Of a stretch of 64,000 bases of DNA, positions 48,678 through 59,167 are shown piece by piece (the first letter of the stretch is position 1; the number at the start of each line of letters is the position of its first letter). The notes beneath the pieces are model-generated. The model did not search any database. It was not told the DNA's origin and saw only the letters and a program-made list of their open reading frames with translations. Both the position numbers and the translations under genes were made by a program. The stretch is from Zerene cesonia (taxonomy: Eukaryota; Arthropoda; Insecta; Lepidoptera; Pieridae), in contig NC_052106.1 in NCBI RefSeq assembly GCF_012273895.1, forward strand, positions 2,170,001 to 2,234,000, written 5' to 3'.

Positions 48678-51600
48678 ATGCTATCATACTTGCCGTTGCG
48701 AAAGTTTCTTATCTTTGTTTTGAGGAAAAGAAAGCCTGGCAGTAAGTATACATATTACAAATAATAGCAATATCTTAGTTAAGTAGGTAATACATTATTC
48801 ACTTTTATACAATTAACATATGGGAGGCCGGAGGCTCATTTCCTTTTCCTTATCCTTCCCTATCCATTCCTTCTTTCCTGTCATCAATTCTTTCCTTAAA
48901 CACGGGTAACGCATACGCAGATGCTAGTGCATCTGATCATAGGTAGTCCTCTGCGAATATTCAGGGGCGGTGGTGATCGCTTACCATCAGCATTAGCATC
49001 AGCTGGCGTTTCCAGCTCAGTTGCCCGCTTAAGGCATTAAAAAAATAAATTATACGTTGCAATCGATAAACATTCAAATCAAACCCGAAAATTAATTGCG
49101 TTACTTAATCTTTATACGATCAAATAGTTACTCGTCAATTTATTATTTAGATACTTACTGGTACGACGACATTTTCAGACCAAAACATAAAGTTCTGGGA
49201 TTTCACAAAAACGAAACGAAACGGTTAAAAATGGATATGTTTATATGATTTTTTATTTTAGAAAAAGAACGAGCTCCGGCTTCTCTAACAGAATGTCTTC
49301 TAAAAGAATCAAACGATCGTGATCTTAATAAACAGAGATTTTTAGTTATAATATCATTGTTCTTAATCATCGTTTTGTTTCTCATTGTAAAATACATGAA
49401 TACTCGAATGGATAACGTTAGTGTTGAAAACAGTAAGTAAAATTTGTTCTATATAAAATTATACATGCGAATGTTTGTGATAATCTATGGATGTTTCTTA
49501 ATCTTTCGCGCGAAAACCAAATATCATGAAATTTAAACTATCGATACGAAGTTCTCTTATGTTTTTAACAATACAGTTTTGTGGAAGGTACTTTTACGCT
49601 TATATAGTAAATGTTATAAAATTTTAAAGGTACGTCTCAAAAACAAAAAAAGCTTCCATATCTAACTGTGATTTTGTGACTAATTTTTACCTTTTTTTAA
49701 TATTTCTTTGTAAAGTTAAGTTTGCAGAAACAAAGCCTTCAGAGAAACTGCCAATATGTCACATCAACACGACTAGTTTCGGTAAGACAGTAAATCCTAC
49801 TACTAATATCTATTCTACTAATATTATAAATGCGAAAGTTTGTAAGGATGTGTGTGTGTTTGTTGCTCTTTCACGCAAAAGCTACTGAACCGATTGCAAT
49901 GAAATTTGGTACGTAGATAGCTGGACAACTGGAATAACATATAGGCAACTTTTTATCCCGATATTCCTACGGGATACGGACTTACGCGGGTGAAACCGCG
50001 GGTCGCAGCTAGTTAATTATATGTTTATTTTATTTGTGACTTCGTTCTGAAATTGTTACAATTGTTATTGATAATTATTTTGCAGCTTGAATATGGTTTT
50101 ACGTCTAGGGGTACCTAACATTCAGTATTTAAATATTAATACTGATAGTAAACTATATTCATTCTGAATTGGAAATATCGTAGTTTATGGTTATTTGAAT
50201 TAACTATATCTTATATTAACTATATTTATGGAAAGAAATATCTATAATTCTATACTAATAATATAACGCTGAAGAGCTTGTTTGTTTGTATGCACGCACT
50301 TATCTTCAAAGCTACTGGACTGTCTATGAAAATTCTCTGTAACTAAATATGTACGTGATCCCTGAGTGCAGTAAAAGAGCTAAGAGCTATATATGTATCA
50401 TGTATATTGTACGTATGGAAGAAGTCAGGGCAGACTACATAAATGAACTTATAATTATGTATTTTAATTATTCTATTCCTCTGCGGATATGAAAACATCA
50501 TGCATCTTTTAGTCGGCATTTATCCAAGATTTGTACAATTTGATATATTAAGATGAATTTGAAAAAAAAAGTGTTTTAGCCGTTCAATGTTCAAATAAAT
50601 ATGAATCATCTTGCGCATAGTCCATATTGAGGGTTAAAAATGTAGTTTTCAATTTCATCAACATCTATTGTTATCCACTTGCGTGTAAGCTTCTATTTGT
50701 CAAATGAATTGTGTTTAAATGAAATTATAGGTCAAGTAACTGTTAAAAAGTTGGTGATGACGAATGTTCTGGAAAAAGTTTATCCTAACGTTCAAAAAGG
50801 AGGATATTATGCTCCTATAGACTGCCAAACCAGGAACAAAGTTGGCATATTAGTTCCATATAGGTAAGAAAAGATAATAACATAGATAATTATGATAGGA
50901 AAAGTAAATTTATTTTACGCTTATGGCGAAAGACATTTATTTCTGAAATTATTATATTTTAATCAAGGGATTTTATTTTTAATAAATCCGTCATTCGAAA
51001 GTTCGAAGTTTCGTTGATTATTTTAAAATAAAATGAAATGATATAATTGTAAATACAGAGAAACACAACTATTCACAATCATGTTGTCTCGCTCAGCTTT
51101 AAAAGTAAGGTATTAACAAAGGAAAAACAATAAGTAAATTGTGGGGTAGTTTCTACGTTTCTAAATTGAACATAAATTAAAAGTAACCTAGCGTCATTCT
51201 AAAGAAGGATTTATTCTTCGGCTTGTGCCTTAGCGAAAGATATGCTATTCATTCAATACAAATTTATAAACTCTTATTCTTACTATTATTAACATATATA
51301 CATACGTTTTTTTTTTCTTGCAGAGATCGAGCGACGCATCTTCCGATTTTTATTTATAACATCCACCCCTTTTTGATAAAACAAAAATTGCAGTACAGAA
51401 TATTTATTATAGAACAAGCAGGTATTTTATTTCCTGTCCATTTTATTGATTTTTGTAAACTTCGCGGACCAATTGGATCGTAATAAATAAAAAAATAACA
51501 AACCGACGGTTTTGACTAACCAGTGCATATATCCAGTATCCAGAGTATCCAGTATCCAGTATCCGTATATTTGAAATTGATGTAGTTCCAACGTAGCAAT

Positions 51601-53122
51601 GGCAATGGCAAGACAGTTTTTATATGCTTAAGTTAAATGCATCTACTAGACTGTAGTATGTAATAAAAAGTATGTTGTTATTTTATATTATATGAAATTA
51701 CTATCGCTATTACCACAGATAACATCTGTAATACATGATCATAGTTTTTTAATCAAAGCAAACCAGGCCGTGTATTTTTCCAGAATGAACGATAAAAAAA
51801 ACAATTTGTTTGTATGTTGTATACATTTGACAGGTCAGGATTTATTCAACAGAGGACGACTTTTCAACGCCGGTTTCCTAGAAATGATGAAACTTGGCGA
51901 TTGGTGTTGCGTGATATTCCATGACGTAGATTTGCTCCCGCTGAATGAAGAGATACTGTATACTTGTCCGATTTGGCCGAGGAATATGTGTGGGAACATT
52001 GTTGATGACAAGAAGTGGGTATTTAACACTAGATTAAATAAATAACCTAAATATTAAATGATAAGTCTCAGTGAACCACGGGCATGCTTTCTATTCCAAC
52101 AAAAAACAGGTAAATGCCAAATTTCACCATAATCCATGCTGTGGTCGATTTGTGATGCAAAAAGCGTAACAGACAAATACGACGACTTTGTCTATCTACA
52201 TATTATATAAAATTCTCGTGCCACAATGTTAGTTACCATACACCTACGAAACAGCTGGATCGATTCTCATGAAATTTTTGCGAGGATCGGGTAGGTCTGA
52301 GAATCGGCCATCATTTTTCATACCCATCAATGATAAGAGTAAGGCAAAACAGCGTTTGTACAAGTACAAATGCGCCAACAGTCTTAAATGTAACTTTGGT
52401 TACTTATTATTATTATTTAATAAGTAGATGTTTCGGAATGAGGACACAGTTGTTACTTGTAAGTGATAAAAGTTTTTAATTGATATTACGAATAGTGTTT
52501 ATCCGAAGGTACCACTTGTTTTCATTGTGTAAATATTTACTAAAGATACATATTGAATAATTATTTGATTAATTGCTTATATTGTATTAAATATGTAAAT
52601 GAGCATTTTCAATATATTGATGTATGTACAGTGGCTCTAGTAATATACAATATGGCTCTATACTAACAACGATAAGACGTTATAAAGAATTTGCTGTATT
52701 ATTTGAGTAGGGGATATTATAACATTCTAGCTACGCCCGCGGTTTCACTCGCATAAGTCTATATCCTGTAGGAATATCGGTATAAAAAGTTGCCTATATG
52801 TTATTCCAGTTATCACTGGACAACTGTAATAACGTGAGTAGACAACTGTGTCTACGTACCACATATCATTGCAATCGGTTCAGTAGTCTTTGCGTGAAAG
52901 AGCAACAATCACACACACACACACATCCTTACAAACTTTCGCATTTATGATATTAGTAGGATAGGATATATCTACTTTTCAATACCACACTCAGAATATA
53001 ATGATAACTAGTTAATAATATTGGTGAGATTGATACATACATATAATTAACTAAGAATAAGTACGTACCTATATCTTATATCTTTAAACGAGCAATTCTT
53101 GTATATATATATATACAATGTA

Positions 53123-53162
<40 letters not shown>

Positions 53163-56100
53163 TGGAATCTCGGAATCGGCTCCAACGATTTTCATGAAAT
53201 TTAGTATATATATGGGGTTTCGGGGGCGATAAATCGATCTAGCTAGGAATCTTTTTTAGAAAAAAACAAATGGGAGGCGTTTATAGGAGGCGTGTGTTTT
53301 TTTTTTGTTGTAGTCCTAATTTATTATGACTCTTCGTGACATCATGATTTTCATGAATTTTCTAGCCCAAAATCGCGCACCCTATTCGGCGGTGTGTCCG
53401 CTACGGATGTCAAGCAATTTAAAAATGTGAATGGTTATTCCAACGACTACTGGGGCTGGGGTGGCGAGGACAATGACCTTTTTAGAAGGTATGTAAATAC
53501 GAAACTGAATTAGTTGTGTTCTACATACAGTTGTAATGGATAAAAATAAGAGACAAATGGGGGATATTTTTGTTGTATTAGAGAAAATGTCTTATATTCA
53601 TAGTACACTAATATAGCTTTTATTTCTTCCACACTAGCAGCAAGGAAGAAAGAAAAATAAGATTATAAAAATATTGTATTGTCTTAAAACGTATGTAACA
53701 GGTTACAGGACTTCGGTTATCCAGTGGTAAAATACGATAAAAAGATAGCGCGCTACACGTCTCTTCCACATCTTGGACAAAGTCGAAACAAAGACAGGTA
53801 CGTAACTTTAAAATGTAACCATAAAAGAAACGAACGCTGGAAAAACAATATTCCCGCGAAATATATTTGTTTTGTCCTATCTGATCAATTATCATTTCGA
53901 GACACACCTTCCTTTCTCATTCCATCGCCTTTAATAGTAAAATATAAAAAAAAGAATAAAAGTAATTTATTAACTAATTCTTTGAAACCGCCAAAACATC
54001 TGCGGAACGGGTTTGCATGTTGTCTATAGGAATAACAATTATAAATAATTCAAACACAGCTGCTCCGACCAATTCATTAAAATGAGATAACACATTTTTC
54101 TAAACATCACTGGTCAATCTATATGTACTTAATTGAAATATATAGTTTATCAACCATTCGCGTTATGAATGACGATATTTATGTTATCTGTGATATGCTA
54201 TTCACCAATAATAGCGGGAATATCAGTCATTTATTGTAAGTTATCTGCAATTTGAAACACTGATGCATCACATGTTGCCTTATCGGTAGGTGTTTGTGTA
54301 CAAATTCCTAATATGTAATTATGCTGTAACGTTTCGGTGGTGTAATCGTATAATAAGTTCTAGACCTTTCTCTTGCATGTGCACTGACTCGATAGTGTAT
54401 GTAAATAGAGCATAGGCAAGTACCGCAATTATGTGGTGATTTATTTTGCTTCAGTTCTTTCACAATTTGTTAACTGTTCTTGATTTCAATATAAACCAGT
54501 TTTTCAATATAAATAACAGATATAGTAAGTTTCAATGGTTTCAACTATACAATTGACTTAATTGTCAATGTTTATTGTGGTAGTCGGGACGAATTGGGCT
54601 AATCCATTTCTTCTTTCCAGTCGTTAATCCTTTCTTTTCCATAAAAGCGGACAGCGTATACGCAGAGGCACTACCTTCGTGAATGTTCATGGGCGGTGGT
54701 GATCGCTTACCATCAGGCGAACCACCAGCTCAGTTTCCCGCTATGATATAAAAAAAGCATTGCTCTTATACAGAGTTAACGTACGAAATTATATAATCCT
54801 GATTTTTATCAGGCTAATAGGATATCTCCATTTCCAATAATATTATGTCATCTTACCACATGTATGCGGACGATTTCCAATTATACAAACATGCATCACT
54901 ACTTGAACTACCTGAAGCGATTTCTCAAGTTAACACTGACCTCGCAGCAATTGTCAGATGGAGTAAAACTCATGGCTTAGTAGTCAATCCAATCAAGACC
55001 AAGGCAATTATATTCGGAAGTAAGCAATTACTGTCAAAAATTGACTGGACTTACAGCAGTCAGGTTAAAAATCTCGGTTTGACACTTGACCAAAGTTTTC
55101 TTGGGTTGAACAAATAAAGCAAGTGCAAAAAAGGGTCTTTTCCTCCGCTTTTTCCTTACGGCGCTTACGCAACTTCCTTCGAATCTCAACCAAAATTGTG
55201 TTGGCTCAATCACTTCTCCTTCCTCTCCTTGATTTTTCTGACTCCTGCTACCCTGATATTCGTGAAAGCCAACTTGACACCCTTGAGAAGCTTCAAAATT
55301 TCTGTATTAGATTTATCTTCGGACTACGAAAATTTGACCATGTTTCGGAATTTAGGAAACGGTTACATTGGCTTCGTATTCGTTATTGCCGGGATACTCA
55401 TTTGTTGCATCTTCTATACTGCATTCTGTTGAGCCCTAAGACACCATCGTACTTAAAGGATAACTTCGTTTACTTAAGCTCTAGTGGTTCCATCTCTCTT
55501 CATTCTTCCAACCTTTTATTACTTAGTACACCTATCCATCGTTCAAATTTTTTCAATAATTCTTTCACTGTCCGAGCTATTCAACTATGGAATGCTCTAC
55601 CGGAGAATATTCGACGCGCTAAAACGCTTAATTCTTTTAAAATTTTATTAAAAGATCACTACTTTTCTCTACTGTAGTGTGTGTGTGTGTGTGTGTGTGT
55701 GTATGTTCGCTATTTTTCTGTACTCCTTGCTGACGTGGCCAGCCATTGTTTTTCTTCGTTTTATTTTTCTTGTTTCACTTTATGTGTATGTATGTGTATG
55801 TAGGTATGTATATTTNNNNNNNNNNNNNNNNNNNNNNNNNNNNNNNNNNNNNNNNNNNNNNNNNNNNNNNNNNNNNNNNNNNNNNNNNNNNNNNNNNNNN
55901 NNNNNNNNNNNNNNNNNNNNNNNNNNNNNNNNNNNNNNNNNNNNNNNNNNNNNNNNNNNNNNNNNNNNNNNNNNNNNNNNNNNNNNNNNNNNNNNNNNNN
56001 NNNNNNNNNNNNNNNNNNNNNNNNNNNNNNNNNNNNNNNNNNNNNNNNNNNNNNNNNNNNNNNNNNNNNNNNNNNNNNNNNNNNNNNNNNNNNNNNNNNN

Positions 56101-57380
56101 NNNNNNNNNNNNNNNNNNNNNNNNNNNNNNNNNNNNNNNNNNNNNNNNNNNNNNNNNNNNNNNNNNNNNNNNNNNNNNNNNNNNNNNNNNNNNNNNNNNN
56201 NNNNNNNNNNNNNNNNNNNNNNNNNNNNNNNNNNNNNNNNNNNNNNNNNNNNNNNNNNNNNNNNNNNNNNNNNNNNNNNNNNNNNNNNNNNNNNNNNNNN
56301 NNNNNNNNNNNNNNNNNNNNNNNNNNNNNNNNNNNNNNNNNNNNNNNNNNNNNNNNNNNNNNNNNNNNNNNNNNNNNNNNNNNNNNNNNNNNNNNNNNNN
56401 NNNNNNNNNNNNNNNNNNNNNNNNNNNNNNNNNNNNNNNNNNNNNNNNNNNNNNNNNNNNNNNNNNNNNNNNNNNNNNNNNNNNNNNNNNNNNNNNNNNN
56501 NNNNNNNNNNNNNNNNNNNNNNNNNNNNNNNNNNNNNNNNNNNNNNNNNNNNNNNNNNNNNNNNNNNNNNNNNNNNNNNNNNNNNNNNNNNNNNNNNNNN
56601 NNNNNNNNNNNNNNNNNNNNNNNNNNNNNNNNNNNNNNNNNNNNNNNNNNNNNNNNNNNNNNNNNNNNNNNNNNNNNNNNNNNNNNNNNNNNNNNNNNNN
56701 NNNNNNNNNNNNNNNNNNNNNNNNNNNNNNNNNNNNNNNNNNNNNNNNNNNNNNNNNNNNNNNNNNNNNNNNNNNNNNNNNNNNNNNNNNNNNNNNNNNN
56801 NNNNNNNNNNNNNNNACGATGTCTTTTTTTCTGTTTACTGTGTTCTTGTTGTTTCTAAGTTTGTACAATAAAGGATTATAAATAAATAAATATCTCATGA
56901 AATTATTGTATTGTCACCGATCCTTGACAAGTGAACAAATTTCGAATTAAATATATCCATTTATATAGTGGATCTAAATCATCATATAGGATCGGTTATA
57001 TACAAACATACAAGTGAAACGGAGCATTGCTAATTAATCGAAGATGCATACGCATTGATAGGTCAAAAGTCAACACATACAGATCGGTATAGACAAAGGT
57101 ACTCATCTTTCTTAATGAAACATTGAACTCAGTCCAAAATCGGTCTGATAAGTATAGTAATTTGCTAATTGGAATACATTCATAGTGATAACAAATAAAT
57201 CTTTATTAAAGCCATGCTGCTGTATTTTTTTTCAGATTTAATTTACTGCATGGCGCTATCAAGAGGTACAAGCATGAAGGTCTTTCTACATTGCGATATA
57301 AAGTTCTTTCGTTGACATTACATCATCTATACACACACTTTCTCGTTGATATTAATCCCAACAAAGAAACTGTAAAATAA
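48678..57380 (+). CDS. Beta-1,4-GalNAc/galactosyltransferase, bre-4-like (copy B)
   Basis: Nine exons: 48678-48741, 49262-49432, 49728-49781 (acceptor at 49715 is an in-frame alternative), 50731-50863, 51324-51421, 51834-52014, 53366-53488, 53702-53797, 57236-57380; phases agree, giving about 354 residues. Type II membrane protein with its anchor near residues 47-67 (RFLVIISLFLIIVLFLIVKY). Catalytic motifs: RNKVGILVPYRDRATHLP, FNRGRLFNAGFLE, FHDVDLLPLNEE, RTLFGGVSATD, WGWGGEDNDLF, and a final exon with GLSTLRYKVL. Four catalytic exons match copy A in length and phase (98, 181/184, 123, 96 bp). Leu in TLFGG again predicts UDP-GalNAc use. Two departures: the acidic WGGEDDD block reads EDND, and the metal-site Met appears to be Ser (SLPH). 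Intron 8 is 3.4 kb and carries a truncated LINE and a 1000-N gap. The last exon is intact beyond the gap. Confidence 0.85.
48820..49041 (+). repeat. Repeat R5, sense copy
   Basis: aggccggaggctcatttcct, cattccttctttcctgtcat, ggcggtggtgatcgcttacc and ccagctcagttgcccgctta. Lies in intron 1 of bre-4-like copy B. Confidence 0.7.
49815..50014 (-). repeat. Repeat R1, full antisense copy
   Basis: In reverse from ctagctgcgacccgcggttt to aactttcgcatttataatat, about 200 bp. It lies in intron 3 of bre-4-like copy B, 34 bp after the exon. Confidence 0.8.
51531..51566 (+). repeat. Short tandem repeat (ATCCAGT-type)
   Basis: Four imperfect units of atccagt/atccagag in 36 bp, in intron 5 of bre-4-like copy B. 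Confidence 0.6.
52725..52972 (+). repeat. Repeat R1, sense copy with internal duplication
   Basis: ctacgcccgcggtttcactc to ctttcgcatttatgatatta. It is longer than other copies because the caactg...taac/gtagacaactgtgtctacg segment is partly duplicated around 52810-52860. Lies in intron 6 of bre-4-like copy B. Confidence 0.7.
53101..53163. repeat. (TA)n tract forming a long palindrome
   Basis: Two TA runs separated by acaatgtaattg, bounded by ttgta and tacaa, so the whole stretch can fold on itself. It borders a degenerate interspersed repeat (53161-53275) in intron 6 of bre-4-like copy B. Confidence 0.75.
54585..54752 (+). repeat. Repeat R5, sense copy
   Basis: cgggacgaattgggctaatc, ggcggtggtgatcgcttacc and accaccagctcagtttcccg; internal part deleted relative to 30975-31290. 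It ends about 60 bp before the truncated LINE. Confidence 0.7.
55678..55702 (+). repeat. (TG)n microsatellite
   Basis: About twelve TG units directly after the LINE stop codon, at the start of its 3' UTR. Confidence 0.9.
55816..56815. other. Assembly gap (1000 N)
   Basis: Exactly 1000 N inside the LINE 3' UTR; the round number suggests a placeholder rather than a measured length. No exon of copy B needs to lie in it, because exon 8 (ends 53797) and exon 9 (starts 57236) join in phase. Confidence 0.95.
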
Positions 57381-57447
57381 ACAATTTTAAAAAGTATTTT
57401 TTATAAAAACTTCTTTATCTTATTTATTATTTTTAATAGTAGTTACA

Positions 57448-57870
57448 TTAGTTACCACATAAGTACGTTATTAATACACTTAATATACTTACCCAACGAT
57501 GATAACCAAGTCTCGAGGAGACCAGAAACAAAATCAAATTGTTTGTTTTCTCATCTAAATCGAAACTATCGGAAACTAACGGATAATACCAAGTGGCGTA
57601 GAAAAGAAACCGGGAAGTGCTGACATCCGAGATCCGAGATGAGAGAGAATATAATCCAGTCTCTTGAGCATTATGCTCAAAGCATGACATCAGTGGAGTA
57701 TGGGTAAAAACTACTTTTATATCAAGAATACGTTTATCTGCTATCGAATGGCATAGCATGGTAGCATGGGTACACAACAGGGAGATATATAATCCGTAGA
57801 GCCACAGTGGGTCATAACTGGGTGACCACGGGTAATAAGCCCTAAAAGCAGTAATACACGAACGGACCAT
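57448..57870 (-). other. Unassigned open frame, 140 codons
   Basis: A minus-strand frame of 140 codons in a locally less AT-rich stretch. I do not recognise the translation. It contains a strong donor-like GTTGG|GTAAGT (57490), and a 17-base segment there is identical to the donor region of a bre-4-like copy A exon, though the family reading frame differs from this open frame. It may be a remnant of a duplicated exon, part of an unknown transposable element, or chance. Confidence 0.2.
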
Positions 57871-58344
57871 ACAGACGACCTATATAGATAGTTATGTCTT
57901 TTTCAACACTGGCATTAGAACTGTTTTAAGACGTTACGGTAATCCCCCTCTCCCTCTTCCATGTGCCTTCAGCTATTACCTGTTTATATAATATTGTAAT
58001 CTCTGAATATTTGGAATACGTAAAAAAATTGTATTCTTTAGTAGATAGAAAAGAAATGAGAACAAGTCTTATCTGCAAAGCATTTATGCTATCGTTACAT
58101 TAATTGATATGATATTACCAAATATAAACCGAACGCTGAACATTCGCATTACGTTAAGGTGTATTCTTTTCCCGAAAATTTGGTTAAATTAGAACTATTT
58201 AGCATACAAAAATAAACATATTTCTATATCAAATCACAATATACTATTGTGCACAATAAAACTGTAGTATACTTATTGCGAAATTTGTAGCAAAATAATT
58301 CCGAAGACGATACTGTCACTTTGGGTTACATGGAATCTTTTTTA

Positions 58345-58475
58345 TGTGATAGTGGGTAACGGATCTGGTGGTTCGCCTGGTGGAAAGTGATCACCACCAC
58401 CCATGAACATTTGAAGAGGTGTGCCTCTGCAAATACGTTGCCCGCTTGTGGCGTAGTGTACTCAAGTACCACACT
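58345..58475 (-). repeat. Repeat R5, antisense partial copy
   Basis: ctggtggttcgcctggtgga, gtgatcaccaccacccatga and ctctgcaaatacgttgcccg. Confidence 0.65.
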
Positions 58476-58839
58476 AAAAATGCTATATTGTTGTATTAAA
58501 ATTAAAATTTAAGAAAGGTACTAATAGCGATACTAATAAAAAGGATACGTGATCTGTTTTTAAAATATGAAGAGAAAAATATGTGTGTTTTGATCGAACT
58601 GTTCTTTTTAGTTTTAATGCTGATTATAACTATTGCTGTTGATACGAAACGCACCACGGGTGTAGCCGTGGCGGAGAGCTCGTATGCTATATATTATGTA
58701 TTTTGACATTTATGTCATTATCTGGACACGTAAAATATGGCTGCAGCAATATTTTCATTCCTTTGCCATTATTTATATACCTAACAGACTCATTTACTAA
58801 ATAAGATTTTAAAATCTAGCAACACAATATAACAAGTCG

Positions 58840-59167
58840 ACCTCGACAGTTGAGTTGCGAGCATGACAATTGACAGCTAAGGAAACGTCAGTTGAATATT
58901 GCGGTTTGCGGTAGAAGGTGAACAGTCGTGCACTTTCCGCTAAAATTTGTAATTCCGCACTTTCACCGTTTTTTCGTGTTTAATCTATACATAATATTTT
59001 CTACTGAACATTAATATTCTTGTCGACCTATATTAACAGTATTGATTGTGTGAGCATGCGGTTATAGAATAGGCAGTGCATTTTTTCTGGACAGACTGGT
59101 TTTTTGTGCTAATTTTCACCCTTTTTGGCACGAGTTATTCGGAATCCAACAGCGAACAATTCTTAAG
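58840..59167 (+). promoter_or_regulatory. Candidate promoter and non-coding first exon of a gene to the right
   Basis: A less AT-rich, repeat-free stretch with few ATGs. It ends in aacaattcttaag|gtcagtg, an acceptable splice donor at 59168. The following kilobases look like intron. Inference only; no coding exon is visible before the right gap. Confidence 0.25.

Larger units (their letters stand above)
54812..56892 (+). mobile_element. 5'-truncated Jockey/CR1-like LINE, inactive
   Basis: Coding begins within the reverse transcriptase: NDIS-like residues, then HMYADDFQLY with the catalytic YADD (54863-54874), followed by VVNPIKTKAIIFGS. A one-base frameshift near 55090-55095 moves the frame into 55097-55677, the C-terminal thumb/connection region (SLLLPLLDFSDSCYPDI, NSFKILLKDHYFSLL) ending at the stop at 55677. 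Then come a (TG)n tract, a pyrimidine-rich 3' UTR, the 1000-N gap and the 3' end with repeated taaa at 56869-56892. There is no endonuclease domain, so it is a dead 5'-truncated insertion in intron 8 of bre-4-like copy B, in the same orientation. Confidence 0.85.

Noticed and set aside
48661..48741. Alternative start codons (ATGATGAAT) just upstream of the chosen start of bre-4-like copy B
   Set aside because: That frame ends the exon in the wrong phase and runs into a stop in exon 2; the ATG at 48678 keeps the frame through the membrane anchor.
55679..56898. Frames of about 370-400 codons on both strands
   Set aside because: Almost entirely unknown bases from the 1000-N gap; no real sequence supports them.
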